NCBI RefSeq assembly: GCF_024622195.1
Contig: NZ_JANKBI010000001.1
Location: 620,001 to 684,000, forward strand
Direction of reading: 5' to 3'
Length of the DNA: 64,000 nucleotides
Origin: Murimonas intestini
GTDB taxonomy: Bacteria; Bacillota; Clostridia; Lachnospirales; Lachnospiraceae
The translations under genes were made by a program, and so were the position numbers. This document shows positions 32,478 through 42,130 of the stretch, piece after piece (the first letter of the stretch is position 1; each line of letters opens with the position of its first letter). Under the pieces are notes generated by a model, which worked only from the letters and a program-made list of their open reading frames with translations, was not told the origin of the DNA and made no database searches.

Positions 32478-35400
32478 TCAATGGGGCTTTATAACTTTCA
32501 CCTCAGGTTTTTCCAGCATCCCCTGTTCATACAGCACATATTTCCCGGACCAGTTATTGCCTTCTGTCAGGAAACTGGCAGGTTCCACATATGGCTGTTC
32601 CCGTGGAAACTGATGCAGCGGCCCAAAAGTATTTCTTCTTCCAAATACGATCTGGATCCCCCAAAGGTCTTCCACACAGCCCTCGAAGGGCTCAAATCCC
32701 AGTATCACCTCCTGTTTCCCACGAAGAATTGCGCATGCGCCCCTAAAATCTGCCATCCTTACCTGTGAGATACCCTGCACTTCAGTAAATCTGTAAGTTA
32801 TTTTTCCTGAATAAAATGGAAATCCCTGATTACTGATATCTCCGGTACTGACTTTATCCGGCAGGCCAATGATAACAGGAAGGCTGCCCTCTTCCAGCCT
32901 TACCCCAAAATCTCCAAGCAGCCAGACAGACTCTATGCCGCTGTGTCTGTCGTAGTCCATGGTCAGAACTATGCTGTTGCCGCCCACTATCAGATATTCC
33001 TTGGGAATCTTAAGACGGGCAAAGCATGGATCGATCCAAATTCCTGAAGGACACAGGCTTATTGCTTTTCCATTTATTTCTATTCTGCGAATATGGCTGA
33101 TATCCTCCACTGCCAGTTCAGCCTCACACAATATTTCCATTCTTACTGTATAACATATATCCACAGTTTCAACAGGAATCCTCCGGCATTTTTCAGTCTT
33201 GTCCTCATACCATGGCTGCCTCATCTCCCCTCCCCGGTAACACAGTCCGAGATGATCCCGGATAGCGCGGTCCGCCCTGAGAACATCCATAGGGCCAAAC
33301 TCTGTCCCTTTAATTGATACTTTTGCCATGTCCAGCACACAAATATTTTTCTCAGAAAGCTCATATTGAAAGCAGTCCGGAAGTAAATATGTGCACCCCT
33401 CTTCTTTTTGGGGCTGTCTCCTTTCTCCGTCCTTTTCGTCTGAGATCAGGAAAAGTTTTTCTTCTCCCTTTGCAAAGCTGATATTTACATAAAGCTTTCC
33501 CTCTTTCTCCTTACAATTAAGCGGATACACCTGTCCGTTTCTTGCGTTCCAACACGAAGCACTCTTTCCCGCTCCCAGGCAGATGGGAACATCCCTGTAC
33601 TCAGCCTCCCAGTTTTTGTTCAGCAGCATTACTTTCCTGTCATTTCCGTCCCGGTAACTGCGCGCCAAAATGTCTCTTTGTGCCTCCCCGCCTGCTGTGA
33701 TCTCTGTGCCGTCCGCGCAGGCTCCTGCAATACTGTTTCTCGTAAATGGAATCCTCTTTGCAGTACCGGCCAGTTCTAAAACTTCATCGGAGCTCTCAGC
33801 ATTTACATAGGAGGGCACCTTTCCTGCAAAAATAACTTCTCCTCCCTCCTCCGACAATTGCCGCAGCAGGTGCAATGTAGAACTCCGCATAGTATCCATG
33901 CCTGTGACTAATACTCTGTCATATAAACAGCAGCCGACAAGAATTTTTCCATTTTGTATTTTTCCGGCGTGCTCCAATATACCTTCATCTCCATACTCGA
34001 AATCGATGCGCGCTTCAGTCAAATACTGAAATGTATCCCGATACCGTTTTTCCAAAAGTTTTATCTCTGTATCTCTGGGATCTATGCAGTCAAATGCCCC
34101 TCCATACGCCCTTGCCCATACACTCTCTACAGGGTTTAACACCAGAAGCCTGCATTCCGGCTGCGCTCCTTCCAGAAAACAATTGATTCTGGAAAAATAA
34201 TCTTCTACGTATTTATACTCACGGTACCAGGCTGACTGGAAGAAGATACTTGCCGGATAGTCTCTCTTTCCTTCCCCTTTCATGGTGTACCATGAAAGAT
34301 GCTGGCATCTGAAATTAACGCCAAACAAGGCCTGCCAGTCCCCGCAGTTTTTATAATCCTGAAAACTCATCTGCCATCCGGTACACCCGTAAAGTTCTGA
34401 CAGCAGCTGGTCCTTTCCCATCTGTCTGGCCGCCGAAGCGGCCTGCTTTATTATCCACCAGTTTTCATTATCCCGAAACAGTACATCAACCCCAGGTATG
34501 TCCATATATTCATAGAATCTCATCAGAGATCCCTGCATAACTGTCTGTGCTGTGAGGGTATCCTCATGAAGCACATGTCCGGTAAAAATAATATGATGTT
34601 CATTACACCATTTCTGCATTGGTACTGCATAGCTTTCTAAAAACAGTTCCTGGCAGAGCTCTATATAGTCCCACTTAACTTTTAATAATGGCTGGTCCTT
34701 TTTTCTAAAAAACAAATCAGGTAATTGTCTCTGCAGCTGATATCCGAAACGCTGTTCAAATTTTTCAAACAGACCCGGAGTATACGGAACTGCATTTTCT
34801 CTGCCATTATTAAATTCAGTAAACATGGGGTTTCTGTGAGGTTCATCTGTAAAAATACCTTTTATAGATGAACCCAGCCTTTTATTACATTTGTCATGAT
34901 AAGCTTCATGTGTAATACTGATAAAATATTGTACCGCCTCAGGATTCATCGTATCCAGATATGTGGCGCCATTATAAATATCCTGCTCTTTTGCCGGCTC
35001 TTCGTAAAAGACAGCCACTGTTTCTCCTGCTCCTGCTTCTCTTCCTTTTTGAAGTTTGTAATACCTTACAAGTTCCCCATTCTCCAGCACACACGCAAAT
35101 GCCATTTCATCAGGACGCATATCTCTGGCAGCGTATTCATCCTGGTTAAAGCATTCCATCACGAGAAAATGTGCCCTGTATTTCTCCGGTTCGGATGCCA
35201 TTCCTCCGGCAGTGCCTGAGGGCCATCTGTCTTCATCATACAGCCAGGATTCCATTTCCTGTCTCTCACCGTAATCTGCACAGGCATTTATAAGTTCGAA
35301 CCACTCTGTCCCCAGATATTCTGTCGCAAGACCTGTCCTGGAATGCATAAAATAGCCGCCGAATCCCATTTTCTTAAACACGTCTATCTGTCTTAACAGC

Positions 35401-35492
35401 TCTTCCTTTTCCAGTTTTCCGTTCCATGCCCAGAAAGGCTTTCCCCTGTATTTGCCTGACGGCTCCAAAAACTTACTATAATCAGCTCTCAT
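32478..35492 (-). CDS. GH106-like alpha-L-rhamnosidase
   Basis: The 1004-residue protein resembles glycoside hydrolase family 106 rhamnosidases. The N-terminal catalytic barrel opens with GKPFWAWNGKLEKEELLRQIDVFKKMGFGGYFMHSRTG in segments, followed by WLYDEDRWPSGTAGGMASE near residue 85, KGIFTDEPHRNP near 205 and a C-terminal beta-sandwich part. No signal peptide is present, so it should act inside the cell on imported rhamnosides. Start and stop overlap or nearly touch the neighbours (ATGA with the upstream permease), placing it in the importer operon. Substrate linkage cannot be read. Confidence 0.8.
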   Translation of the reverse strand: MRADYSKFLEPSGKYRGKPFWAWNGKLEKEELLRQIDVFKKMGFGGYFMHSRTGLATEYLGTEWFELINACADYGERQEMESWLYDEDRWPSGTAGGMASEPEKYRAHFLVMECFNQDEYAARDMRPDEMAFACVLENGELVRYYKLQKGREAGAGETVAVFYEEPAKEQDIYNGATYLDTMNPEAVQYFISITHEAYHDKCNKRLGSSIKGIFTDEPHRNPMFTEFNNGRENAVPYTPGLFEKFEQRFGYQLQRQLPDLFFRKKDQPLLKVKWDYIELCQELFLESYAVPMQKWCNEHHIIFTGHVLHEDTLTAQTVMQGSLMRFYEYMDIPGVDVLFRDNENWWIIKQAASAARQMGKDQLLSELYGCTGWQMSFQDYKNCGDWQALFGVNFRCQHLSWYTMKGEGKRDYPASIFFQSAWYREYKYVEDYFSRINCFLEGAQPECRLLVLNPVESVWARAYGGAFDCIDPRDTEIKLLEKRYRDTFQYLTEARIDFEYGDEGILEHAGKIQNGKILVGCCLYDRVLVTGMDTMRSSTLHLLRQLSEEGGEVIFAGKVPSYVNAESSDEVLELAGTAKRIPFTRNSIAGACADGTEITAGGEAQRDILARSYRDGNDRKVMLLNKNWEAEYRDVPICLGAGKSASCWNARNGQVYPLNCKEKEGKLYVNISFAKGEEKLFLISDEKDGERRQPQKEEGCTYLLPDCFQYELSEKNICVLDMAKVSIKGTEFGPMDVLRADRAIRDHLGLCYRGGEMRQPWYEDKTEKCRRIPVETVDICYTVRMEILCEAELAVEDISHIRRIEINGKAISLCPSGIWIDPCFARLKIPKEYLIVGGNSIVLTMDYDRHSGIESVWLLGDFGVRLEEGSLPVIIGLPDKVSTGDISNQGFPFYSGKITYRFTEVQGISQVRMADFRGACAILRGKQEVILGFEPFEGCVEDLWGIQIVFGRRNTFGPLHQFPREQPYVEPASFLTEGNNWSGKYVLYEQGMLEKPEVKVIKPH

Positions 35493-36331
35493 CCCTTAAC
35501 GGCCCCCACGATCATTCCCTGTACATAGTATTTCATGCAGCTGGACACCGCGATAAGCAGCGGTACTGTCCCAATCACAAATGCTGCCGCCAAAAGCCCC
35601 ATATCATTGGACCCTTTTCCCGCGGCATTGTTAAAGACAATCTGACAGAATGTCTTTATTTCGTCCCCTCCCGTCATAGCCACAGTGGGCCATATGTAGT
35701 CATTATACATAGCGACTACAGATGTGATTCCTACAGTTGCCAGGATTGGCTTGGACAGAGGAAGGGCGATGTGCAGAAATGAATACCCCTCTCCTGCACC
35801 ATCTATCCTGGCCGCTTCAAACATGTCCACTGGAAGTTCTCTGTAAAATGATTCAGCAAGTATGATACCGAATATCTGCTGGCCTGACACATACGGGATA
35901 ATCAGAGCCCAGTATGTATTCAGCAGATGCATCCCGGAAACAATATTGTAGGTGGGGATGATCTGAAGTGTATAGGGGATCATCATAACAGCAAGAACAA
36001 GCATATACAGCACACGGCGTCCCTTAAAATCCATTTTGCCAAACGCAAACCCGGAAAGAGAGACTACAATGAGGATCAATACAAGTGATATACCGCACAC
36101 CAGGATGGAGTTCATGATAGGCCGGAGTATAAATTTCCATGCCTTCATATAATTTGTCCAGTAAAAGGAACGCGGCAGCCCCCAGAAATCATTTGCAATC
36201 ATCACGTGCTGTTTTACAGACATATTTAACATAATCATAATTGGAAGGAAACACAGCACAAGCAGAACTGCCAGCAATCCTCTGCTTAGGAAAACCCCCG
36301 GTCCGCTCATTCTCCTTTTTTTCATTTTCAT
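35489..36331 (-). CDS. Carbohydrate ABC transporter permease (MalG/LplC type)
   Basis: The 280-residue membrane protein has about six helices and the coupling motif EAARIDGAGEGYSFLHIALPLSKPIL near residue 185. The N-terminal part and the ending MKYYVQGMIVGAVKG match the MalG/LplC-type CUT1 importer permeases. It overlaps both neighbours by four bases. No ATPase is encoded in the locus, so a shared MsmK/UgpC-like ATPase elsewhere must power the importer. Confidence 0.88.
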   Translation of the reverse strand: MKMKKRRMSGPGVFLSRGLLAVLLVLCFLPIMIMLNMSVKQHVMIANDFWGLPRSFYWTNYMKAWKFILRPIMNSILVCGISLVLILIVVSLSGFAFGKMDFKGRRVLYMLVLAVMMIPYTLQIIPTYNIVSGMHLLNTYWALIIPYVSGQQIFGIILAESFYRELPVDMFEAARIDGAGEGYSFLHIALPLSKPILATVGITSVVAMYNDYIWPTVAMTGGDEIKTFCQIVFNNAAGKGSNDMGLLAAAFVIGTVPLLIAVSSCMKYYVQGMIVGAVKG

Positions 36332-37209
36332 GCGCCCTCCTTATTTCCAAAAAACTTTCTGGATGCCAGTGTCAGAATAATAATAACGATAAACAACACA
36401 CAGCCGCATGCTGAAGCATAACCAAACTTTCCGTCCCCAAAGGCAATCTTGTACATATACAGTGCCGGAATCATAGTAGAGTATCCCGGGCTCCCATTCG
36501 TTGTTGCGGCCACAAGGCCGAACCCCGACAGGCTGTTTATCAGCGACAAAGTGACAATTGTATTAATATAAGGTTTCAGATTAGGGACGTGTATAAAACG
36601 TACCACCTGCATGGGTGTGGCCCCATCCACCAGCGCTGCCTCATACAGTTCTCCGCTGATCATATTGAGTCCATTGTGCATAATCAAAAAATACATGCAG
36701 GAAATAAAGGGGAAGCCAATCAATATAATACACAGCAATGCTGTAGTCTCATCATTCAGCCAGTTATGGGCCAGACTTTTCAGTCCCATCCTGCGCAGGA
36801 TAGTGTTGATTCCGAAATTAGGATTATAAAGATATTTCCAGATAAAAATTGTAATAATTGTAGGAACCATCATAGGAACAACAAATAATGTTTTAATAAT
36901 ATTAGCCAGCTTTGAATGTTTCACAAAAAACAGAAGTTCAGAAGCCAGCAGCGGAAAAAATACGCTGTTAAAAACTGCTGCTGCAGTCAGCAGCAATTGA
37001 TTGATAAATGAAGTCAGAAAAATCTTATCCTGAAATGCCCTGGCATAGTTTTCGAGCCCCACAAATGCTGATGTGGTACCATAAACTGAATCTGTAAACG
37101 ATGTATAAATGGCATTTATGATAGCATAATAAGAAAAAATAACCATCAGCACCAATGTGGGCAGGATAAACAGATAGGGTAACATTTTTGACCCCAGAGA
37201 CTTCTTCAT
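36328..37209 (-). CDS. Carbohydrate ABC transporter permease (MalF/LplB type)
   Basis: The 293-residue protein has six hydrophobic helices and the coupling loop EAALVDGATPMQVVRFIHVPNLKPYI near residue 190, as in CUT1-class sugar permeases of the MalF/UgpA type. It pairs with the MalG-type permease directly downstream (ATGA overlap) and follows the binding-protein gene after a G+C-rich stem-loop. Confidence 0.88.
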   Translation of the reverse strand: MKKSLGSKMLPYLFILPTLVLMVIFSYYAIINAIYTSFTDSVYGTTSAFVGLENYARAFQDKIFLTSFINQLLLTAAAVFNSVFFPLLASELLFFVKHSKLANIIKTLFVVPMMVPTIITIFIWKYLYNPNFGINTILRRMGLKSLAHNWLNDETTALLCIILIGFPFISCMYFLIMHNGLNMISGELYEAALVDGATPMQVVRFIHVPNLKPYINTIVTLSLINSLSGFGLVAATTNGSPGYSTMIPALYMYKIAFGDGKFGYASACGCVLFIVIIILTLASRKFFGNKEGA

Positions 37210-37256
37210 TATTATTCACCTCCTTGTAACACTTCGGCGACGCCAGACAAACTGTC

Positions 37257-37279
37257 CTGCCGGGGTTTTTCCCCGGCAG
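37257..37279 (-). promoter_or_regulatory. Intercistronic stem-loop after the rhamnoside SBP gene
   Basis: CTGCCGGGG and CCCCGGCAG form a nine-base perfect stem with a five-base loop. No U tract follows on the minus strand, so it more likely protects or processes mRNA, keeping binding-protein transcripts in excess over the permeases. Confidence 0.55.
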
Positions 37280-37325
37280 ATTATTTGCCGCCTTAAACAG
37301 GCAAATCCTGTTTGTCCGTAATGCA

Positions 37326-38960
37326 TCATTCTTTAGGTGTATCTGCTGTGGCAGGATCCAGGTCGTATCCATTCCTGCTTATGGCATCATTCACATAATT
37401 ATCATATAATCCGGACATTTCATCCATAAAGCTGTCCATATCAATTTTTTCTTCAGAAAGTTTGTTGATCAGACCGTTAAAAGCCGGCAGGTCTGCCTGC
37501 GTCACGCGTGAAAAACCAGTTACCCAGTTTCCGTCTTTAGATGGAGCTACCGGCTCAAAGCCTGCAAGAACCTGCTGCAGATTGTCACTTAAGACGACGC
37601 CTTCAATTACACATGGCCCCTGGATATAGTTACCATTATTTAAAGTCTCTTCAAAACATGTCTGTGCCCCATTTGGTGAATACCAAAATTTATAAAAGTC
37701 TTTAACACGTTCCATATGGTCTGTATCATCTTTTTTAACAATGCTCATGATATTGCCAAAATTCCAGTATCCACGTATTTTTCCAGTAAAATAATCTGGT
37801 GTGTTTTCAAAGGAGTCGATCTGGAAAGTAGCCCATTCAAATTTCATATCATCCGGAAGAGCATTTGTGTCCGCAAGGATATTTCCGGCATTATAGCTGG
37901 CCTGGAAAAGTATTGGTGCCATCTGGGATTCAAAATCAGTAATTGCCTGCGTACTGTCGGCTGAGATCCAGTTGTCCGGGAAAAAGCGTGCAATTTTCTG
38001 GAACTCTGTCCACATAGCTTTATTTTTTTCTGTGTTATATCCATTTTCCCTTGCAAAAGCCATCTCACGTTCATCACTAAACACAGTCAGCTGGTCACAA
38101 TACAGATTGCCCTCATCAAACTTGAAGTCTTTATTTGCCGACATAGTGGCCTCATCCCAAAGTGCATCCCCGGGCTGGATCAATACCTGCGGATAGACAT
38201 CAGCCCGGTATATGCAGTCCGCGAAGGAGTCCAGCAGACGATAGCTTTCCCCACCTGCAGACAGCGGTACATCATACCCTGCTTCCTGCAGTTTCTCGCA
38301 TACGTCTGTAAGCTCTTCGAATGTTTCAGGTACTGTCAGACCATTATCTTCGAATATCCCTTTATTGTAAAAAAATGCGAACCCAATCTTATCAAATGGA
38401 AGAAATGTATTATATTTTCCGCCTGAACTGCTCAGTACAAGTGCCAAATCATCCTCTGTAAATACATCCCTCACAAGCTTGCCCTCATTATACGGATTCT
38501 CCTCGTCAAGCATTTCTGTTAAATCATAAATATATCCTTTTTCTGCTGCGATCCCCATATTATCGTTCGATACAGCCATTGCCAGAAAATTCCCATGCAC
38601 TATATCAGGAGCATTGGCCCTGTCATCACTCATAGATGTCATCATTTTAGTGGTATATGCATCATTGTCAGAAATGACGTCAATTACAACCTTTGTCTCA
38701 GGATGAAGCGCCATATAATCCTCTGCCAGCTTTTTCTCCCCGGCAGTGTAAAAGTTATTGATGACAGACACCGTAACCGTATCTTCCCTGGAAGTATCCC
38801 ATGCCGGGCTGCCAGATGAAGCTTTTACCTTTCCTATATCATTGACCTTCTTAGCAGCTTCTGTATATGTCTCCTGCTTTCCTGCGCCACTAAATCCTGT
38901 CAGTGTTGTTAATACCATTGTTCCCGCCAATATTCCAGTTAATAATCTGTTTTTTCTCAT
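37326..38960 (-). CDS. Extracellular carbohydrate-binding protein of the rhamnoside importer
   Basis: The 544-residue protein is a type-1 carbohydrate substrate-binding protein: signal peptide at residues 1-25, DTVTVSVINNFYTAGEKKLAEDYMALHPETKVVID in segments, IGFAFFYNKGIFEDNGLTVPETFEEL, and repeated tryptophan/tyrosine positions used for sugar stacking. The signal ends TTLTGFSGAG where Gram-positive binding proteins normally have L-T-G-C; phenylalanine replaces the lipobox cysteine, explained by a single TGT-to-TTT change. An operator-like palindrome lies 45 bases upstream of the ATG. It should bind rhamnose-containing oligosaccharides. Confidence 0.88.
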   Translation of the reverse strand: MRKNRLLTGILAGTMVLTTLTGFSGAGKQETYTEAAKKVNDIGKVKASSGSPAWDTSREDTVTVSVINNFYTAGEKKLAEDYMALHPETKVVIDVISDNDAYTTKMMTSMSDDRANAPDIVHGNFLAMAVSNDNMGIAAEKGYIYDLTEMLDEENPYNEGKLVRDVFTEDDLALVLSSSGGKYNTFLPFDKIGFAFFYNKGIFEDNGLTVPETFEELTDVCEKLQEAGYDVPLSAGGESYRLLDSFADCIYRADVYPQVLIQPGDALWDEATMSANKDFKFDEGNLYCDQLTVFSDEREMAFARENGYNTEKNKAMWTEFQKIARFFPDNWISADSTQAITDFESQMAPILFQASYNAGNILADTNALPDDMKFEWATFQIDSFENTPDYFTGKIRGYWNFGNIMSIVKKDDTDHMERVKDFYKFWYSPNGAQTCFEETLNNGNYIQGPCVIEGVVLSDNLQQVLAGFEPVAPSKDGNWVTGFSRVTQADLPAFNGLINKLSEEKIDMDSFMDEMSGLYDNYVNDAISRNGYDLDPATADTPKE

Positions 38961-39004
38961 ACCTATTCTCCTTTACTAAATCATTTTATAATCAAACGTT
39001 CCAA

Positions 39005-39018
39005 TGAAAAGCATTTCA
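39005..39018. promoter_or_regulatory. Operator-like palindrome upstream of the SBP gene
   Basis: TGAAAAGCATTTCA, the inverted form of the palindrome found before rhaA and the GH78 gene. A TATAAA -10-like element for the minus strand lies about 14 bases closer to the gene, so the site overlaps the -35 region. Confidence 0.65.
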
Positions 39019-39212
39019 TGATACGGTAAAAAAATATTAAATTCTTTTCTGCTTCCTAATCCCTGCAGCCCCCCTCTCTTTTATAGCCTCCAGCGCATCC
39101 AGATACGCTATTCTGCGGTGACCCTGACTATAGAGGTTACTCTACCGCTTCCTGCATGGCAGTTACGTGATCATTCTCAATAAAGGATTCTTGTTACCAT
39201 CTTCTCCTCCAT

Positions 39213-39263
39213 GGAGTTTACCCAGGTAAGCAATCCAGCATACTTACCTGCCGGTCAAACTCC
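39213..39263. other. Nested stem-loop in the GH78-SBP gap
   Basis: GGAGTTT/AAACTCC (39213-39219, 39257-39263) enclose AGGTAAG/CTTACCT (39224-39230, 39243-39249). The surrounding 38961-39297 gap has no ORF; besides this structure it holds the operator at 39005 and the GH78 terminator. Function unknown. Confidence 0.4.
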
Positions 39264-39280
39264 AGTTTTAATATTTCAAA

Positions 39281-39300
39281 TAAAGCCTGTACAGGCTTTA
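39281..39300 (-). terminator. Palindromic terminator at the end of the GH78 gene
   Basis: TAAAGCCTGTACAGGCTTTA is a perfect 20-base palindrome that includes the TAA stop codon of the rhamnosidase; TTTATTTG follows on the minus strand. Termination is probably leaky because the T tract is short. Confidence 0.55.
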
Positions 39301-41934
39301 CCTATTCTGTGGTAAAAATATGGATATATTATGCACTCCGGAATCCAGCTCCATAACTCTTGAGCCAATCTCTCCATCCGCCATGATTTCTCCTTCTGCT
39401 TCTGACAGTGAAAAACTGCACTTCGAGTTAAACGGAACCTTGATTTCTACCTGAATAAGCTGCTTCTGTCCATCCCGGCATATGTCTTTTTTCTCCCATG
39501 ACACCTCAATCATTCCTCTAACCGTATGTACATTTCCCCGGGCCCATTTCAAGCCTATCGGGAAATATGGCCTGACCTGAAAAGTGCCAAATCCTGCTTC
39601 CAGCGGCTGGATACCCAGCAAATATTTATAAAACCAGGCACTTATCGTAGCGTACATTGGATGGTCATGAGATGCCATCTCCAGCTGCCACCCATGATCT
39701 ACATATTCCCAGCGCTCCCATGCAGTCGTAGCACCCTTAGAAAGCATGTACCCCCAGCTGGGATATGTTGTCTGCGTCACCAGAGCATAGGCCAAATCTA
39801 TTCTTCCATTATCCGCCAGCACCTCCGGCAAATATTTAGTACAGATATTGCCTGTTGTCAGATGCACTCTGTGGGCCTTTATATCTTTTTCCAGATTTTT
39901 CAGGACTCTCTCTCTTTCTTCCTCCAAAACCACCCCCAGATAAAGCATAAAAACATTTGCTCCCTGGCTTCCTGTTGCGTAATATCCCTTTTCCTTATTA
40001 TAAAATTCTCTGTTTAAAGCTAACTTCGTCCGTTGGGCCGCACGCCCCCATTTTTCTGATTCTGAAGCTTTGCCGGTTATCAGGGCTATTTTCTCAAGCA
40101 GTTTCTGATTATAATATAGAAAACCTGTAGACATCAGGGCTATCGGTGTATTCTTAGAAACTGCCCCAGCCCCATAGCTGCTTTTATCACTTTCTGTAAT
40201 AGGTGAAGCCCAGTCTCCGTAATACCCCCAGCGAACGATTCCGTTCTCCGCCGAATCCTGAAGATATTTTGTCCAGCGGGCCAGCCCCGGATAGAAGCGC
40301 TGCAGTATGCTCTTTATTCCGTAATGTTCATAAATCAGCCAGGGAAGATTTAAGTAACTGCTGCACACTGGATCCGCCGGCGCTTTGCCGCACATGAGGT
40401 AAGGGGCTGTATCCTTTATGGCTCCGGAACTCTTGCCTTGGGTATCTGCTATATCCTGGGCATACTTTCCAAAAAAACGGGCCATTTCAAAATTATATAC
40501 AGCTTCCTCCGCCCTGACTGTCAAGTCATTGAGCCATCCCTGCCTCTCATCTCTCTGAGGACAGTCTGTTGGAACACCATGCAGATTATTGCTCTCTGTC
40601 TGAAAACACATCTCCTGAATCCTGTTTACAAGAGAGTCTGAACATTCAAATCGGCTCCTGACTGCCACATCTGATCTGAGTACCACAGCCTTTATATCTT
40701 CTGGCCGCAGTGCTTCCGACAGTCCCTCCACCTGTACATACCTAAATCCATGATAAGTAAACCTTGGCTGATAAACTGCCGGGTTTCCAGGGGAAATGTA
40801 GGTATCACACGCCTTTGCTTTCCTGAGATTCTTTCTGTTAGGCCTGCCTCTCCTATCCAGGATCTCTGCATGTGTGATTACAATCTTTGTACCTTCTGGT
40901 TCCCGGATATTAATCCGTACCACACCGGCAATATTGCATCCAAAATCCACCACGTCTGTCCCATCTTCCATATGCGTAACTAAAGCCGGATCTAAGATTT
41001 TGACAGCTCGTATGGGTTCCAGATCCTGCGGCTCCAGGAGCCCCTCAGGTGGTTCAGCGACAAGCGGCGTCAGCCAGCTTCCATTATGCGGGATGTGATA
41101 TTCACGTGTGCTCCAGCCTGCCATCTCGTCCCTTGCATCGTAAAGCTCCCCGTCATAGATAGATTCTTCTCTTATTGGTCCGCTGCTTGTACATAACCAT
41201 CCCCTGGTACTGCCGCTGCTCACTTCTGAAATGCTTCCATTTTCAAATTCCATGATCAGCCGCATTGTAAAGCAGGGATCAAGCACTTTTTTGAGACCAC
41301 CGTACCAGCCATGTCCCAGAAGGATTCCTATCACATTTTTACCCTCCAGGAGCATCTCCTTCACATCATAAGCCACATAGCTAATCCTTTTATCAAAATC
41401 TGTCCATGCAGGATCCAATATATGGTCCCCTACCCTTTTTCCGTTCAAATAAGCCTCGTAGTATCCCAGCCCGCTGATAAACAGCCTGGCCCTCTTAGGA
41501 ATGTTCTCAGCTATAAATTCCCTCCTGAACATGGGCGCTGAGGTACCAGCTGCTTCATGCTGCTTCAGCCACACAGCTTTCCATTCGGCGCGTTTCAGAA
41601 ATCCTGTAGAAAACCTGACACGTCCGCTGCTCTGCAGATCTCCTGATATCTTAACAGATACTTCCGCCTCATAATCACAATTACTTACAAAGGGCTTTCC
41701 CTCATAGCTGACTCCTGTCTGAGTACTGCTCCAATTCCAGCCACTGTCCCAAACCAGTTCATTTTCCCCCTGTTTCCACACCTTAAGACGATATGCATCC
41801 TGCTTACCATACAATCCCCGGACTTCCCATGAAAATTCCAGCGTACCTGTAAGAGCATCCGGATACCCTTTACCATATCCGCACAGTATACACTCAGCTT
41901 GCCCTGACAGACTCCCCAATCCATTTTGCTCCAT
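39298..41934 (-). CDS. GH78 alpha-L-rhamnosidase
   Basis: The 878-residue protein has the family 78 architecture: N-terminal beta-sandwich domains (RREFIAENIPKRARLFISGLGYYEAYLNGKRVGDHILDPAWTDF in segments, residues 120-170), an (alpha/alpha)6 catalytic barrel starting near residue 400 with HGVPTDCPQRDERQGWLNDL, which carries the acidic catalytic residues, and a C-terminal sandwich (GMIEVSWEK). It releases terminal L-rhamnose from plant flavonoid glycosides or pectic side chains. There is no signal peptide, so substrate is taken up first. It is transcribed from its own promoter with an operator at +1. Confidence 0.9.
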   Translation of the reverse strand: MEQNGLGSLSGQAECILCGYGKGYPDALTGTLEFSWEVRGLYGKQDAYRLKVWKQGENELVWDSGWNWSSTQTGVSYEGKPFVSNCDYEAEVSVKISGDLQSSGRVRFSTGFLKRAEWKAVWLKQHEAAGTSAPMFRREFIAENIPKRARLFISGLGYYEAYLNGKRVGDHILDPAWTDFDKRISYVAYDVKEMLLEGKNVIGILLGHGWYGGLKKVLDPCFTMRLIMEFENGSISEVSSGSTRGWLCTSSGPIREESIYDGELYDARDEMAGWSTREYHIPHNGSWLTPLVAEPPEGLLEPQDLEPIRAVKILDPALVTHMEDGTDVVDFGCNIAGVVRINIREPEGTKIVITHAEILDRRGRPNRKNLRKAKACDTYISPGNPAVYQPRFTYHGFRYVQVEGLSEALRPEDIKAVVLRSDVAVRSRFECSDSLVNRIQEMCFQTESNNLHGVPTDCPQRDERQGWLNDLTVRAEEAVYNFEMARFFGKYAQDIADTQGKSSGAIKDTAPYLMCGKAPADPVCSSYLNLPWLIYEHYGIKSILQRFYPGLARWTKYLQDSAENGIVRWGYYGDWASPITESDKSSYGAGAVSKNTPIALMSTGFLYYNQKLLEKIALITGKASESEKWGRAAQRTKLALNREFYNKEKGYYATGSQGANVFMLYLGVVLEEERERVLKNLEKDIKAHRVHLTTGNICTKYLPEVLADNGRIDLAYALVTQTTYPSWGYMLSKGATTAWERWEYVDHGWQLEMASHDHPMYATISAWFYKYLLGIQPLEAGFGTFQVRPYFPIGLKWARGNVHTVRGMIEVSWEKKDICRDGQKQLIQVEIKVPFNSKCSFSLSEAEGEIMADGEIGSRVMELDSGVHNISIFLPQNR

Positions 41935-41957
41935 AGCATTCCTCCTTCTCTTATCAA

Positions 41958-41971
41958 TGAAATGCTTTTCA
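41958..41971. promoter_or_regulatory. Operator-like palindrome at the GH78 transcription start
   Basis: TGAAATGCTTTTCA, identical to the site before rhaA. It lies just downstream of the -10 element of the promoter at 41979-42007, where a bound LacI-type repressor would block RNA polymerase. Confidence 0.65.
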
Positions 41972-41978
41972 TGATTTT

Positions 41979-42007
41979 ATCCTACGCTATATTCTATTTG
42001 TCGTCAA
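41979..42007 (-). promoter_or_regulatory. Promoter of the GH78 gene
   Basis: On the minus strand TTGACG (42007-42002) and TAGGAT (41984-41979) are 17 bases apart; the ATG follows about 45 bases downstream behind an AAGGAGG site. Confidence 0.55.
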
Positions 42008-42130
42008 GAGCAGAAAACACAAAAAAAGCGAAAAGATTTTTGTGCATAATTACCTATTTTAACTCTTTAAGTATCTTTCCATATAATGTATATGCAGCTG
42101 ATTGCCTGTCTGTGCAGATTGGAGATATCT

